A stretch of 64,000 nt of DNA from Plasmodium malariae (taxonomy: Eukaryota; Apicomplexa; Aconoidasida; Haemosporida; Plasmodiidae): positions 3,033,501 through 3,097,500 of the forward strand of contig NC_041788.1 in assembly GCF_900090045.1 (NCBI RefSeq), given 5' to 3'. A program made the translations under genes and the position numbers. The notes beneath the pieces are model-generated. The model worked only from the letters and a program-made list of their open reading frames with translations, searched no databases and was not told where the DNA came from. Numbering within the stretch: position 1 is the first letter of the stretch; every line of letters starts with the position of its first letter. Below are positions 10,357 to 23,400 of the stretch, piece after piece.

Positions 10357-11934
10357 TGTTGAGGAGAACGTACTACATGCGTAAATATATACACATATAT
10401 GTATATATACATGTGAAGGGGTTATTCTTGTGATACAGGCTGTTATCTTACATACACAGTAAGTTCAATTATTTACATATATATATATATATTATATATA
10501 CATTTACAAATACTACATATTTATCCCTTCACAAAATTATGCTCGTCATTTTTTTGAATAAAAAGAACGACCCTAAATTAGCCGTTGCAATTAAGTGTGA
10601 CAATTTTTGGCTCCAAAGGATACACTTCCACTACTGTTACTATATCAAACAAAAGTACACATAGATACATGTATACGCACATGTATATATATATATATCA
10701 GCTTTACAAATTATTTGTAGTAGGCAATAATACTTATATCGTAGCAACGTACTAGAGCAAACATTCGAAATACCTTAATACTATACAGATACATTGGAAG
10801 TAACTTTAAAAAGAGAAAACTGCGAATTAAATTAAAAGTATGTAAGAATAAAACCTTGAGTTTTGAAATGAATGAAAAGTAGATAAAACAAAATAAAAGA
10901 ATTAAGTTATAATTGTAGTAATAATAATATAAAATATCAGTGGAGTACTAAAAAAAAGGTAACTAAAATACGTGCGTAAATCTGAGCTAAAATAGAGAAA
11001 TAAATTGTACATTTTATTATTATAAAAATATGAACTTAATTTTTTTTTATTTTTTTCGTTCTCATCGTCCAAATTGCAACATTTTCGTAAATGAGTAATT
11101 AACCAAAAAAAAAAAACAAAATACGAGAATTACGAAAAATAAGCAAATTATATAAATACGAAAAATAAGCAAATTATATAAATACGAAAAATAAGCAAAT
11201 TATATAAATACGAAAAATAAGCAAATTATATAAATACGAAAAATAAACAAATTATATAAATACGAAAAATGCATAAATATGAAAAATAACTAAATACCAA
11301 AATTACAAACTTTTTATTTAAATGTTTCCTCTTTCTGTTTTTTCTTTTTTTCTTCTGTATAAAAAAATTATTATGGAATAATAATGTTAATGGGCAGCTG
11401 TTTTACCATTGACACAATTCCCACGAAAGAAAAAAAAAAAAAAAAAATATTTCGGATTTTTGACCGATTGACCGCTTCACTACTTGACTTCTTTACAGTT
11501 TGAAAGTTATCCAGGATGTTTTGGTGACGCTTTCCTGTTTTCGAATTCATTTTTTTTGCGTAGGATTTAATTAGTTTGTTATTCCTCTGTACAGGAATAA
11601 AGAAGGCTCTCTGTAATAAAACCTTATCTTGTTGAGTCGTTTAAAACAAAGGTCTTTTTTATACATTCATAGTTACTTACTACAAGTTCAGCGAGGTTTT
11701 ATTCATATATTACATGTACTACTTATATATGACCAATTTCGTTTAACCTCTTTTTTTTTTTTTTTTTTACCGTGATTCAATTTCCGACTCTTTAACAGAT
11801 TAAAACGCACATATATATAAACATTCATATATATCTACATACATACGTACGTGTGTTATCGTACTGTTTCCTCGGGAAGACAGAAATTCGTTTGAGAGTT
11901 TCAACATATACGTGCACATTTATTCAAAGTAGCT
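10357..11934. promoter_or_regulatory. divergent intergenic region between VPS16 and the crotonase gene
   Basis: These 1.6 kb separate two divergently transcribed genes, so they should hold both promoters. They contain (TA)n runs, long poly(A) and poly(T) tracts (for example 11425-11447 and 11752-11769), and the 26-bp tandem repeat listed separately. No gene is visible and no specific core promoter element could be assigned. Confidence 0.6.
11138..11285. repeat. 26-bp minisatellite, about five to six copies
   Basis: The unit ATACGAAAAATAAGCAAATT followed by ATATAA is repeated head to tail about five times with near-perfect identity, then decays into shorter variants. It lies in the shared 5' region of VPS16 and the crotonase gene. 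Confidence 0.85.
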
Positions 11935-13554
11935 ATGCCGAAAATAGGTTCACCACATCTTCATATGAACGAGTCCAAGCTGGGAAAGGTTTTATTTGAT
12001 TATATGACAAAATTTGAAAGGAGTAATTTCCTCTTTTTTCGTACATATTTTTTTTTGATAAATAATAAGAGTAATCAGCAGAAGAAGAACAGTAATTTTA
12101 TATTTTATGAAAAGAAATATATAGGCATTTTTGACAAAGTCAACAACTTCTGTACAGATGGACAAAGAAATAAAGAAAACCTTTTTGAAAAAATGGAAGA
12201 GAACAAAAATAACAACCTTTATTTAATTGATAATAATATATTAAACGATAAAACAAAGTACCCTAATTTTTCTACGTATGTAAAAAGTGAATGTACCACT
12301 GACAGGAAAAACGAAAAAGAAAACATAAATAAAGAACAAAAGAATGATAATGAGAAAAGGGTAGAAAATAATTTTAGAGACATTATAGATTTAGAATTAT
12401 CAGATGTATGGTCCAAGAAATCGTTAGTAGTAAATTTTAAAAATAACATATTTGAAATAATATTAAATAGGCCTGAAAAGTTGAATGCCATAAATAAAGA
12501 CATGATTAATGGATTGCTAAATATAATAAAAAATTTAAATAATGATAAAAGATGCTATATGATTGTGATTAGAAGTACGAATACAAACTGTTTTTCCTCT
12601 GGTTCGGATGTAAAGGATATAGTTCAAAATAAGGAAAAAGGAATACAACATTTAAAACAACTTTATATGTATATTAATTATTTATCAACAATGAAAAAAA
12701 GTGTTTTGTGTATATGGAATGGTATTGTTATGGGTGGAGGGTTAGGAATTTCCATGTACGCGAAATATAGAGTTATTAATAAAAATGCAATATTTGCAAT
12801 GCCAGAAAGTAAAATAGGTTTTTTTCCTGATATAGGATGTTGTTATTTTTTTAAAAAATATTTTGGTAGAAATATTGGTTTGTATTTAGGATTAACATCA
12901 TTAAGACTGAATGAATTAGATTTAGTGAATTTTAAAATATGTAACAACTATGTGGAAGATGTAGATTTGTTTTTAACTGAAATATATAGTATTAAAAAGG
13001 AAAATCAAAGTGATTTCGATGCAGAGTTAAGTAATATATTAAATAAATATCCTACCAAAATTGGTAGGACTGCTAGTACCCCTGTGCTAACCGAAGACCT
13101 AATTAGCAACATCAATAAATATTATAGCTCCGCGAATAGTTTAGAAGAATTAATAGATAATTTAAAGAAAGGACTCAAGGGCGAACATAATAATAGTAGC
13201 AGCAGTCAATTTTGTCAGAAGGTTTTGTCCGATATAAGTGCAAATTGTTATTTCAGCTGTAAATTATGGTTTTCATATTTTTTATATAATTATGATAAAT
13301 CGTTAGAAGAAGTACTAGATAACGATTTTAAACTTTCACAATATTTCTTATTCCATACAAAAACATTTGAAAAGGGAGTAACAGAATTACTTGTAAAAAA
13401 AAACAAAAATTTTCAATGGAAAACAGATCCCGAAAATGAAGGGACACAATTAGAGGAAAATATTGAACATATATTAAAGGATAGCTCTATGTTATCCATA
13501 AAAGAAGAGTTCATACAAAATATAAATTGCACCGGGGACAATGAAATAAATTAA
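11935..13554 (+). CDS. 3-hydroxyisobutyryl-CoA hydrolase-like crotonase, possibly mitoribosomal mS47
   Basis: One exon of 539 residues with an ATG start. Residues 1-155 are a basic, Asn/Lys-rich extension that could carry an organelle-targeting signal. From about residue 160 a crotonase fold follows: VVNFKNNIFEIILNRPEKLN at the start, then NCFSSGSD (about 218-225), IVMGGGLGIS (about 264-273) and AMPESKIGFFPDIG (about 288-301). The Glu of AMPES and the Asp of FPDIG sit where the HIBCH subfamily keeps its catalytic acids, and the C-terminal helical extension is HIBCH-like rather than enoyl-CoA hydratase-like. The usual GGD of the oxyanion-hole region reads GSD here. HIBCH acts in valine breakdown in mitochondria, but a close relative (yeast Ehd3) is the mitoribosomal protein mS47. 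Which role applies cannot be decided from sequence. Plain enoyl-CoA hydratase is a weaker alternative. Confidence 0.75.
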   Translation: MPKIGSPHLHMNESKLGKVLFDYMTKFERSNFLFFRTYFFLINNKSNQQKKNSNFIFYEKKYIGIFDKVNNFCTDGQRNKENLFEKMEENKNNNLYLIDNNILNDKTKYPNFSTYVKSECTTDRKNEKENINKEQKNDNEKRVENNFRDIIDLELSDVWSKKSLVVNFKNNIFEIILNRPEKLNAINKDMINGLLNIIKNLNNDKRCYMIVIRSTNTNCFSSGSDVKDIVQNKEKGIQHLKQLYMYINYLSTMKKSVLCIWNGIVMGGGLGISMYAKYRVINKNAIFAMPESKIGFFPDIGCCYFFKKYFGRNIGLYLGLTSLRLNELDLVNFKICNNYVEDVDLFLTEIYSIKKENQSDFDAELSNILNKYPTKIGRTASTPVLTEDLISNINKYYSSANSLEELIDNLKKGLKGEHNNSSSSQFCQKVLSDISANCYFSCKLWFSYFLYNYDKSLEEVLDNDFKLSQYFLFHTKTFEKGVTELLVKKNKNFQWKTDPENEGTQLEENIEHILKDSSMLSIKEEFIQNINCTGDNEIN

Positions 13555-14350
13555 CAGGAAAAAATCTCAAAATAGAGTTAGAATTACGACAAAATGAAAT
13601 CCAAATTATGTCGAAAATCAATGAAAAATTTATACGAAGTAGTACTACTCCGAATATTTGAAACAGCACAAAAGGATGACTACAAAGGGGGGGGACATCA
13701 ACAAAAAATGGCATTTTTCCAAATAAGTACATATGCATATATACATATGTATACATGTGCACATGCACACGTGCATATCGAGAAAGAAAAACATAAAGAT
13801 CCACGGATACAAATTTATCTCTATTCTTAAAAGTATAATGTAGTAACACGTTTTTATGTTAAAGAATTCAAACGAGAATAAGAAGACATCACTAAGGGCA
13901 TCTTTTTTGGTGTTCATTTAAATAACAATAGTTAACGCCCGACTTTTTATTTTTTCTTTAAATATTTAATGATTCCATATACATTTAATTAAAGTCAGAA
14001 ACAAATATCAAGTAAAATTAAACGTACAAATAGGGGAGTTAATCTCATTCCAAACAGCACTTCAAAGTAGGTCTTCAAATGTTTGCGATATGCTTTATTC
14101 ATATGATAACAATTCTTCAACGTTGTGTGTTGACATGACTTATTTGATTCTCACAAAATGGGGATGCACACACATACATAAATATGTGCGTGCATAGTTG
14201 CACGCTTACGTAAGCAAAGAAGCATACCCTGTGGTGAGCACGTGCTTCGTTACATACTCTTACGAACGCAATGCTTGACGATTAGCCATGTAGCCGTTAC
14301 TTTATTTCATTTCCTTTTGTTTCTTTTCATTTTATTTATTATTATTATTA
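13555..14350. other. convergent intergenic region
   Basis: This lies between the 3' ends of the crotonase gene (+) and the WDR33-like gene (-). A 78-codon open frame begins at an ATG 39 bases after the crotonase stop (13594-13830). Its first 45 residues look fairly balanced, but it contains a G8 run and ends in low complexity, so it is most likely 3' UTR. A (TTA)n tract sits just downstream of the WDR33 stop at 14332-14355. Confidence 0.55.
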
Positions 14351-16100
14351 TTATTGTTTTTTTTTTTTTTTCCTTTTTCCCCTTGTGCTAACCTTTTTGT
14401 AGTAGTTGTTGTTCATTTTACAAGGTTTGTAACTCTCTTCTTCTGAGTCAAAAATAGATTGATTACTGCTAACATCTAATATACTTTGATCATTGATATA
14501 TCTAGAATTAGGAAAAGATCCACTATTATTAAGGCTTATTAAAGGTTTTGCATCTATTTCTTTCGCAATAATAGAATCACAACTAGATGCAGACCAGAAT
14601 TTCAATAATTTATCATCTCCAAATGAGGTAAGTAAATGCCCTAAAGGATTCCAGTCTAATAGGGATATAGAACAAGGTTTATCAATACCATGAGCTGAAG
14701 CAATGGTTTGAATACATTTATTATCATTTGTGCTATAAAATTTAATATTTCCCTTATTGTCCGAACTTACAAAAATATGATTTTGAATGGGATTCCATGC
14801 AATATAGGTAGGTTCATAATTTAGGTTAAATCTACCACCACTAGTAGTTACAGTAGTAGTACTGCCATAAATTTGATCATTTTTATAAGAATATAATAAT
14901 TTAAAGTTTCTAATATCCCATAATTTGATTAAACTATCTTTACTACAGCTTAGTAAATATAAGCCATTATAATTCCATTTGACCTTATTTACATTTGCTT
15001 TATGTGCATTAATAGATGTAATAGGTTTATTAATTCTTATATCCCAAAGAGATATGGTCTGTGTTCTATTACCACTAGCTACGATATCATTAATAGGATT
15101 CCATGCTAAGCAACTAGTATTATTAGTATCTATATTTTTACATTTTAAATTTTTTATAATTTTTCTTGTTTTTATATCCCAAATAATAGGATTGCAAGTA
15201 TCAGCACATCCAGCTAATTTCGTATTACAACAGGATAAACTTATGTCTAATACACTTTTTGTTAATCCTTCAAATGCATAATTATCTAATAAATTTAAAG
15301 CAGAAGATAAAATAACAATTTGACCTAATGAATTTCCTGCAAATAAATTATCATTTTTAGACCATTCTAAACAAGATACTGCACCACCACCTATTGGTAT
15401 TCTTTTCATATCTTCAAAGTTAAAATAACATCCATTCCATATGGCTAGCTCACTTAATTGTGTTCCTGTTAATAATCTCTTACCATCATTAAACCATTTC
15501 AAACTTACAATCATCCCTTTACTTTTATTTAAACAAGAATATGCCAAATGTGTTAGTACACCATCATATCTATCAATCATATTACTATAACAAAATAATG
15601 GTTTTATTCTTCTAAAGTAAATTGGGTGATTGACATACAGCTTCCTTTCGAACTGTCTCTTGTATATATCATTTTTCAAAAAATTGCAAACTATAAAATA
15701 AAATAAAGAAGTAAAAAATGAATAATGGGAACAAGCACATATCATACTCGTCGTATGTAAAATAAATTTACAGATCGATGTTCTCCTCAGTATGATGAAT
15801 GCGCGTGCGCTTGCATTTTCAGTGTTAAGTTTATATGCATATGCGCAATACATGTATGCAGGATGTACCACAATAAATATATTTATATATATATATAAAT
15901 ATATGTAGTAAAGCATGTATGATACACGCATATGAAAAACGTATACAAAGCTAGTATGTATGTTGGGGCGGCGATGTTCAAGTGAATATACTTTTCGCAC
16001 ATTTTTTTGCTATACCTGATGAACTAAAATCAACGGCAGGTCTATCTATCCCTAGCTTCGATTGATAGTAATTATTTGTATTTTGATCATCATTAAACAT
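14351..16100 (-). CDS. WDR33/Pfs2-like WD40 subunit of the cleavage and polyadenylation factor
   Basis: Two exons, read from splice signals: exon 1 16100-16016 (ATG at 16100) and exon 2 15690-14351, with intron 15691-16015 (donor G|GTATAG, acceptor TTTTATAG). Phase 1 is kept, giving 474 residues. The N-terminus is MFNDDQNTNNYYQSK and leads into YDGVLTHLAY. Seven WD40-type blades follow. The blade starting GMIVSLKWFNDGKRLLTG and ending LAIWNGCYFNFE matches the WTPEGRRLVTG...FTLWNG signature of human WDR33, yeast Pfs2 and plant FY, and the final blade SLLDWNPLGHLLTSFGDDKL matches theirs too. In those organisms the protein contacts the AAUAAA signal and scaffolds the poly(A) machinery. The length resembles compact yeast Pfs2; the long C-terminal tail of animal WDR33 is absent. 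A generic WD40 protein is the fallback. Confidence 0.82.
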
Positions 16101-17424
16101 TTTTAATCTTTATGCAAAATGTTTTAAAGGAATTATAAATATGGTTTGATAAGTGTATAGTGTGCTACTAAAAATAACTATTATACTAAGGGTATTTTTT
16201 CTTCATAATAATATGGCCTAGAACATTATTTAAATATTTTTTTCGAAGACCAAACAAATAACAGTGAGGTAACTCCTACACCATAATGTAGTAGTATACC
16301 CATATCAAACTGCAGTAATATACTTCTCATACCATAATATAGCAGTATACACATGCAATAGTTTAATAATATGTTACGAAAAAACAGAGACTCAAAATAC
16401 GTTAACCTCATTAATATATAATGGGATGTTTACCTTCCTTTCCTTTATCTGTTTAGATTTAATGAGTAATGCATTGATATGTACTGTTTATTATAATTTA
16501 ATTTTATATTATTTCTTATATTTTTATGAACTCTCTACTGCTTCACTGGTTTTGTGGGCCTGTTCTTACATGACCCATGTATATATATATTTAAAGATAA
16601 TTAGAAATTTATCATTTTACTTTCATTTTTCCATTATATCCATATATGTATCGTATGTAATATATATGTGATATATAAAAAAATATTTATAAGATTAAAA
16701 AAGTTTCCTATTTATTGAGCACATATTAATTTGAAATAAAATTTTTTGTTTTCCTTTGTTCTTCATTAAATGTTAGCGCATTTAAAAATGCACATTTATT
16801 TTTCCATATTTCAAAATTTTTATGCAATTATTAGTAATAAAAAGATATAAAAATCATTCATATGATTTAATTATCATGAATTTAAACTTTTGATGTACCC
16901 ATATATAAATACAACACACATACATTATAAATATTATTTTATAAAGATATATATATAATATATATCTTTCCATAGTGACAAAGCTGAAACGTACGTTGAA
17001 GCATATTCACCATTTGTGATAAATAGTATGAATTCAAATAAAAGATGTTTATATTAAGAGCCAGTTTAAAAACGTTTATTACATTACAGGAATATAAAAT
17101 ATGCACATTTTAAGTTTTTTAAATAAAAGGAAAAAAAAAAAATAAGAGTTAAAGAGTCACATAAAAAAAAAGAAAAAAAAAAGAACTACGTAGAACTTGC
17201 ATTATTTTGAATATTTTTATTTTTGAAATAATCCTCGAAAAAGATGGAAAGAATAATGACATTGCAAAAAAATACTCACACATGTACATATGTTAATGTT
17301 TAAAATATGTATATATATATACTACTAAATAAAGGGCGCTTATTTCACGAGATTTTAATACTTTAAAAAATTAGGGGCAGTAATATAGGTATTTAGGTAT
17401 ACTGGGAAACTGAGACCTATTAGC
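16101..17424. promoter_or_regulatory. tandem intergenic region upstream of the WDR33-like gene
   Basis: This is the 5' side of the WDR33-like gene and the 3' side of the Asn-rich gene. At 16270-16370 degenerate copies of an ATAGTAGTATAC-like motif recur. An 81-codon hydrophobic open frame (16426-16671, +) is T-rich and probably fortuitous. No confident gene. Confidence 0.5.
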
Positions 17425-20400
17425 TTATATATTTTGACTTTTCGACAGCTCACTGTATTCTTTTAGCGCATTTTTGAAAAATGTTGAAAAAAACACATAT
17501 ATCGAATAATGCTCCTTATGAAGTATGTATAAGGAATAATTTATAAAGTAGTTATTTTCGAAATTAAATGTGCTGTTTTCGTTTATAATTTTTCTTACAT
17601 ATAGCACATCCGATATTTTGTTCAATTTGCTTGGATTTGCGTACGTATTAACGCTGCTTTCACTTCCTGCTGGAGTTTCTCCTTCTCTATTATTATCATC
17701 ACTGTTGTTATAGTTACTGTAGTTGGAGTTGCTACTATTATCGTTGTTACTGCTAATACCTTCGTTATTGTTGTTGGCACTGTTCTTGTTGTTACATGTG
17801 CTAACGTTACTCTTGTTAGCTTTATGACCATTGGCATCACTGCGTGGAATGCTATCGCTACCGTCTTTAAGCACACGAGCATCATGTACTAGCTCACTGT
17901 AATTATTACCAACAAGCGCGTTTTCCACATCTGTTCCCTCCGAATGTTCTGAACTGTCACTCTCTTCGCTGCTACTGGAATTATCGGTCTCATTATGCTC
18001 ATTATTATATTGGCCATCCACCGTCAGGTAGTTTTTATTTCCCTGATGATGTTCTCCTTCTTCATCTGCTTTTTCACTTTCCATCTCTTCCATATCATAT
18101 ACTCCGCGTTGAGTTATTTCAAAAGAATTGTTATTTGGACTTAAGTGTTTTTCTTCCTGAACATGTGCATGCTCGTTGGTTATCTTAATACAACTATTAT
18201 TATTGCTATTCCACGAATTCCTGGACAAGCCGCTTTTATAATTACATGATAAAATGTTTGACGCTTCTTCATCTAATTCAATATTCATGTTTAAAAAGAA
18301 GTAAATAAAATGGCTTATGATTATATAAAACAAGCTGTCATATATAAGATCAATTTTATTTAAATTATGTATCATGTCTAGAATATCCTTATCTAATGAT
18401 TTAATTACACGAATATACAACCTGATTACACATGCAGGTATTTTTAACTTATAAATATATGGCATCATAAAAGTTAATTTTATTAACAAAATTTTAACCA
18501 TTTTTTTATCTATTAAAAAGAAAAAAGAATTATTTTTATATCCTATTAAATAATTTGCTATTGATTTAATAGAATAATTAAATAAGTCTAAATTATTTAA
18601 AACATTAACATCTGATGTTAATTCTTTTTGAAGGTGACAAATCATTATATTGAAAGAGACAAAATCCAGTATTACATTTTTAATACAAAAGTTATTTATT
18701 TTAATATCAGAATTAATTAATTCGTGTGATTTTTCACTGAACATATCAGGATAAAAATAATATTCTGTTAACAAATATTTTAATAATTTAAAACAACAGC
18801 TTTTTATAGTAAGTTCTTTTGTCCTTATAGCCAATTCGTATATGTGATATAAAATAAAATTATGAACACTAATATTATAAAGCTCTGTAGGATCATTAAT
18901 TGTATAACTGAAATAGGACGAATTACTGTAACCAAATGTAAAATTTTTTAAATTATTAAAAATAAATTTAAGTGCATAATATGTCAGACTGTTATAATTT
19001 TTATTATGATTTTCATTACTCAGGTAACTATATTTTCCTATTATACTAATTAAAATTCTATTTATTACATTTCTCACCAAATTTGGATAATTTTTCAAAC
19101 TATTCGAAAAATTTAACGTTGAAAATGTATTTCTTAATAGCTCTAAAAATTTCCCCTTCATATCAAGTATGCTACTCCTATCTGATCTACTCTTACTACT
19201 TGCCATTTCATCACCATTATCTTCATCTGCGTATGAACTTACTTCTACCCGCGTGTTCATATTTTTATTATTACTACTACTTTTTTTAAGTGTCAAAAAC
19301 AGGTTATTGTAATTATCTTCATTATGTGCTTTTTTTACTGTATAATATAAATAATCATCATCCCCTTTTTTATTAATCGTTAAAAATTTACATGAAAAAT
19401 CATAATTCATAAAATCTGCATAATCCAAACAGTAATTATTTTTATTGAAAAAAATAGGCTGCTTTAAAATTGGTGAGAATTCTTGAAACTCATATATAAT
19501 TCTGAACACTCGAATTATAGTTTTAAATTTTATATAATCTTTTAAATCGTATAATATTAATAAATCAAGTAAATATTTCAAAGGTAGAAAGTGCATAATA
19601 TCCATAATTTTTTCATTCTTTACTAAATAATATAATGATAAATAATAAAATATATTATTTCCATTTAATAAATTGAAAAAGAATAATAGCTTTTCCGTAT
19701 TATACTCGTTACTAAGAAATGCGTCCATTCTATAACATTCGCTCAGTTTGCTACTGCTATTATTATTAATTTTATTATTAATATTATTATTATTATTGTA
19801 ATTATTATTGTTATTATTATTGTTATTATTCCTGTGCAGTATTATACTGCTCTTACCAATTCTTTGCCTATATTTTCTGTTATGCCTACTGTATTTGTTA
19901 TGGTTTCCTCTACTAATACTTCCACTACTGCTTCTGCTACTGCTTCTACCACTATTAGGACTACTACTTGTACTAATTGTTTTATCATAATAAGAAATTT
20001 TACTTCTAGTTTCAAGCATATCCTCCAAAGAAGAATTCTCTTCAGATTTATTGTTATAATCTAAATAACTATTATCGTTATGAATAGACTTGGAGTTGCG
20101 ATCACTCCTCGTGTAACTTTCATTCGCTTCTTCATTATCACAATAACTGTCGTTATCCGTTGCATCATTTATTTTGTTCTCTATATTTTTGCGATTTTTT
20201 TTCAGAGAGAAATTGTCCTTATATGGGATCATCGTATTTTGCTTTGAAACGCTTTTCTTCTTTTGATTGCTCCCACTTCTAACTCGACTACCTCTTCTAA
20301 CTCTGCTGATATCGCTATCTGTGCCGCTCCCACTACTATTATTCAACCTCAGAAATGAACCTATGATGCTGTTATTTTTATTACTTGTACTTTTTTGCTT

Positions 20401-23400
20401 CACCCCTTTATGACTATTTGGATCTGAAATATTTTTCATATCCACATAAGATGAATGGAAGCAGTTTTGGTTTCTTTTATTTGTGCTAAATATACTACAC
20501 TCATCATCATCCATCCTGTTTTTTAAATCTTTTCTCCGCTTCTTTCTTGGGTTTGTTGTATCAAGAACGATATTATCATCAATTATCTTAACATTAATTT
20601 TTTTTTGTCTTTTTTTTAGTTGTCCTCTATTTTCTAATTTATTCAAATATTCGTTTAATAGCTTATTTAATTCGATTTTGTCTGAACTCATGCTCATTTC
20701 TTCTAATGTCAAACTGATAACATTTTTTATATTGTTAAAATTTAAACAATAGTGAAATGTTTTTTTATATTTATTTATATTCCTCTTTAAATTTTCAATT
20801 GATTTACATATATCATCTAATTTTTGATCTTTTACGCATAAATAATTTAAAAATTTTTTTTTTTTACTTTTTTTATTCTTAAATACATTATCTAGTGTAA
20901 ATAAAATATTTTCAATAAACTTCAAATTTAGGTGTAGCTTATCTACTATATTTTGAAAATATGAATTTTTGTAAATATGTATTAAATTATGAAAATTAAA
21001 ATTATCAAACTCATGTACATTCCTTTTCAGTTCATAATTATATTTTAAATTTTCCACAATATTTAAAGGAGTAAAATAATTGTTCATATGTAAATTATCA
21101 CTGTTATTATTATGTCCACTATCTTGTAAAAAATAATTAAAATTATTGAAAACACATTGCTCTTTATTTTCTAATACGAAAAACGATTTTTTTTGATAAA
21201 AATATTTTGCATATTTCACATAAGAATAAGAATGTCCAAAAATGTATAATACACACCAAGTATATACATAAATTAATTTTGTAATTTCGTTGAGGAACAA
21301 TTCAATTTGGTTAATTATCTTATCAAGTATTTCCTTTTTAAATTTTATACTACTTTCACTAATTAAATGACATTTAATATAATTGTTATATGTAGTTATT
21401 ATTTCCGTAATAAATTTTAAAAAGTAATAATCAAATTGAAAAATATTGTCAGAGTTGTATATACTTATAAAGTACGAAATAGTATCCACATTTTCTACAT
21501 AATTCAAATCAATGGTTTTGTTTTTATTTATATTACTAAGATCAAACGAGTTTTTCAGTTTATTTATTTTACCTATGACTTCATAAAATTTTTTTCTTTT
21601 TTTTGCTTTCCGTAATATATCATGGAAAAGGCTTTTATTCGAGTATTCCTTCTGATAAATGGTGTTATAATTCAAAGTGTTATATTTGTAAGATGACTTT
21701 AAATTTTTTCTTTTGCTCCTTTCATTGTTGCATCTGTTGACCTTTCTTCCTTCAACTTTGCTTTTTTCATTTGTTCCTCTTTTGTGTTTACTTCTTTCTG
21801 TTTTTATGTTACTTCTGCAGTTGTCTCCCTGGACTATTCCCCATTCGTATTCATTCACATCACTTTCTGGTTCATCAGTTTGGCTGCTTTCATATTTGCT
21901 CGATTCGTATCCACTATTATCCTGGCATTTACTGCCTTCATAATAACTCCGCCTTTTACCAGTTCCACTTGAACTATACTCACTTTCATACAAGCTTCTG
22001 TTCTCGTCATAACTACCATTTGAATTAAGAAAATAATCCTTGCTCTTTTCATACATTGTACACTCATTTTTTACCTTATGTTTGTTTGTCCCTGATAAAT
22101 AAAAATTATTTTGATCTCCTTCACTTTCGATGCTGTCTTTTCTATTTAAATCATCTTGACAAAAATTACTAACAACGTTTTTATACTTTATCAGATATTT
22201 AATAATGTTAAAATCGTACGTATTTGTGTCATCAAAGTTGCTTAATCTTTTTTGTGTGCTCCTTTTTCTATCATGATAAGTATTATCATTAACAAGGTTA
22301 TCTGCCTCAAATAATGTTTCATTAAATGTATTCATATCGTTACCTGAAGTAGTATTTCCACATTTTTTATCTCTTCTTCGTTTACTATTCATGCTAATTT
22401 TGCTAAAATTAAAATCTTGATATTTGTTAAATTCATAATTTTTCTCATTATTATATGTGGTACAACTATCAAAGTTCAGTAACTTGTAGAAATTTAAATA
22501 TTTATTATTTTTCTGGGCCATAATATTTCTGTTAAAATATAATCCAGATGATACGAATATATGAAAAATCTTTGTAATAATAGTTACACAATGATTTAAA
22601 TACTTAACTAGAGCATGCGCATTTTTATAAGTTAAAAAAAAATTTTTATCTTTACTCTTCATTTCAATATAATATAGCACGTTCTTATGAAAAGTAAATA
22701 TTAAATAAGGGTTGTTAAAAAAATAAAATAAAGAATTAATTATTTTATCTGAGTAAATTTTATCATTATATTTTCCTTCATATATCACTTCTATAAAGGA
22801 GCATCTATTTACTTTGTTGCTAGTTTTATTCGAAATAAAGAAATCGTTCAACTCTTTATTTAAGTAGTCCTCCTGGTTCTTCTTTCTTGTCAAAAAGGTG
22901 CCCTTAAGACAGTTCCCCTTCTGATCCGCATTCAAGCTACTACAGTTATTGTTATTACTGCTGCCACAGTTAAGGTTATTATTATTACTATTATTGTTAC
23001 TACTATTGTTACTAGTATTATTATTATTATTATTGTTACTACTATTGTTACTAGTATTATTATTATTATTATTGTTACTACTATTGTTACTAGTATTATT
23101 ATTATTATTATTATTACTATTATTGTTATTACTATTATTAGTATTATTACTATTATTATTATTACTATTATTAGTATTATTACTATTATTACTATTATTA
23201 TTATTATTATTACTATTATTATTATTACTATTATTATTATTACTATTATTACTATTATTATTATTACTATTATTAACTTTCTTATTAGCGCCTTCACAAT
23301 TGTTGTTATTGTTATTACTTCTGCTACTATTATTATTGCTGTTATTATTACTGCTGCTACCAATTTCCGTCCTCTCTTCCCCTGTTTCGTTCCTTCCATC

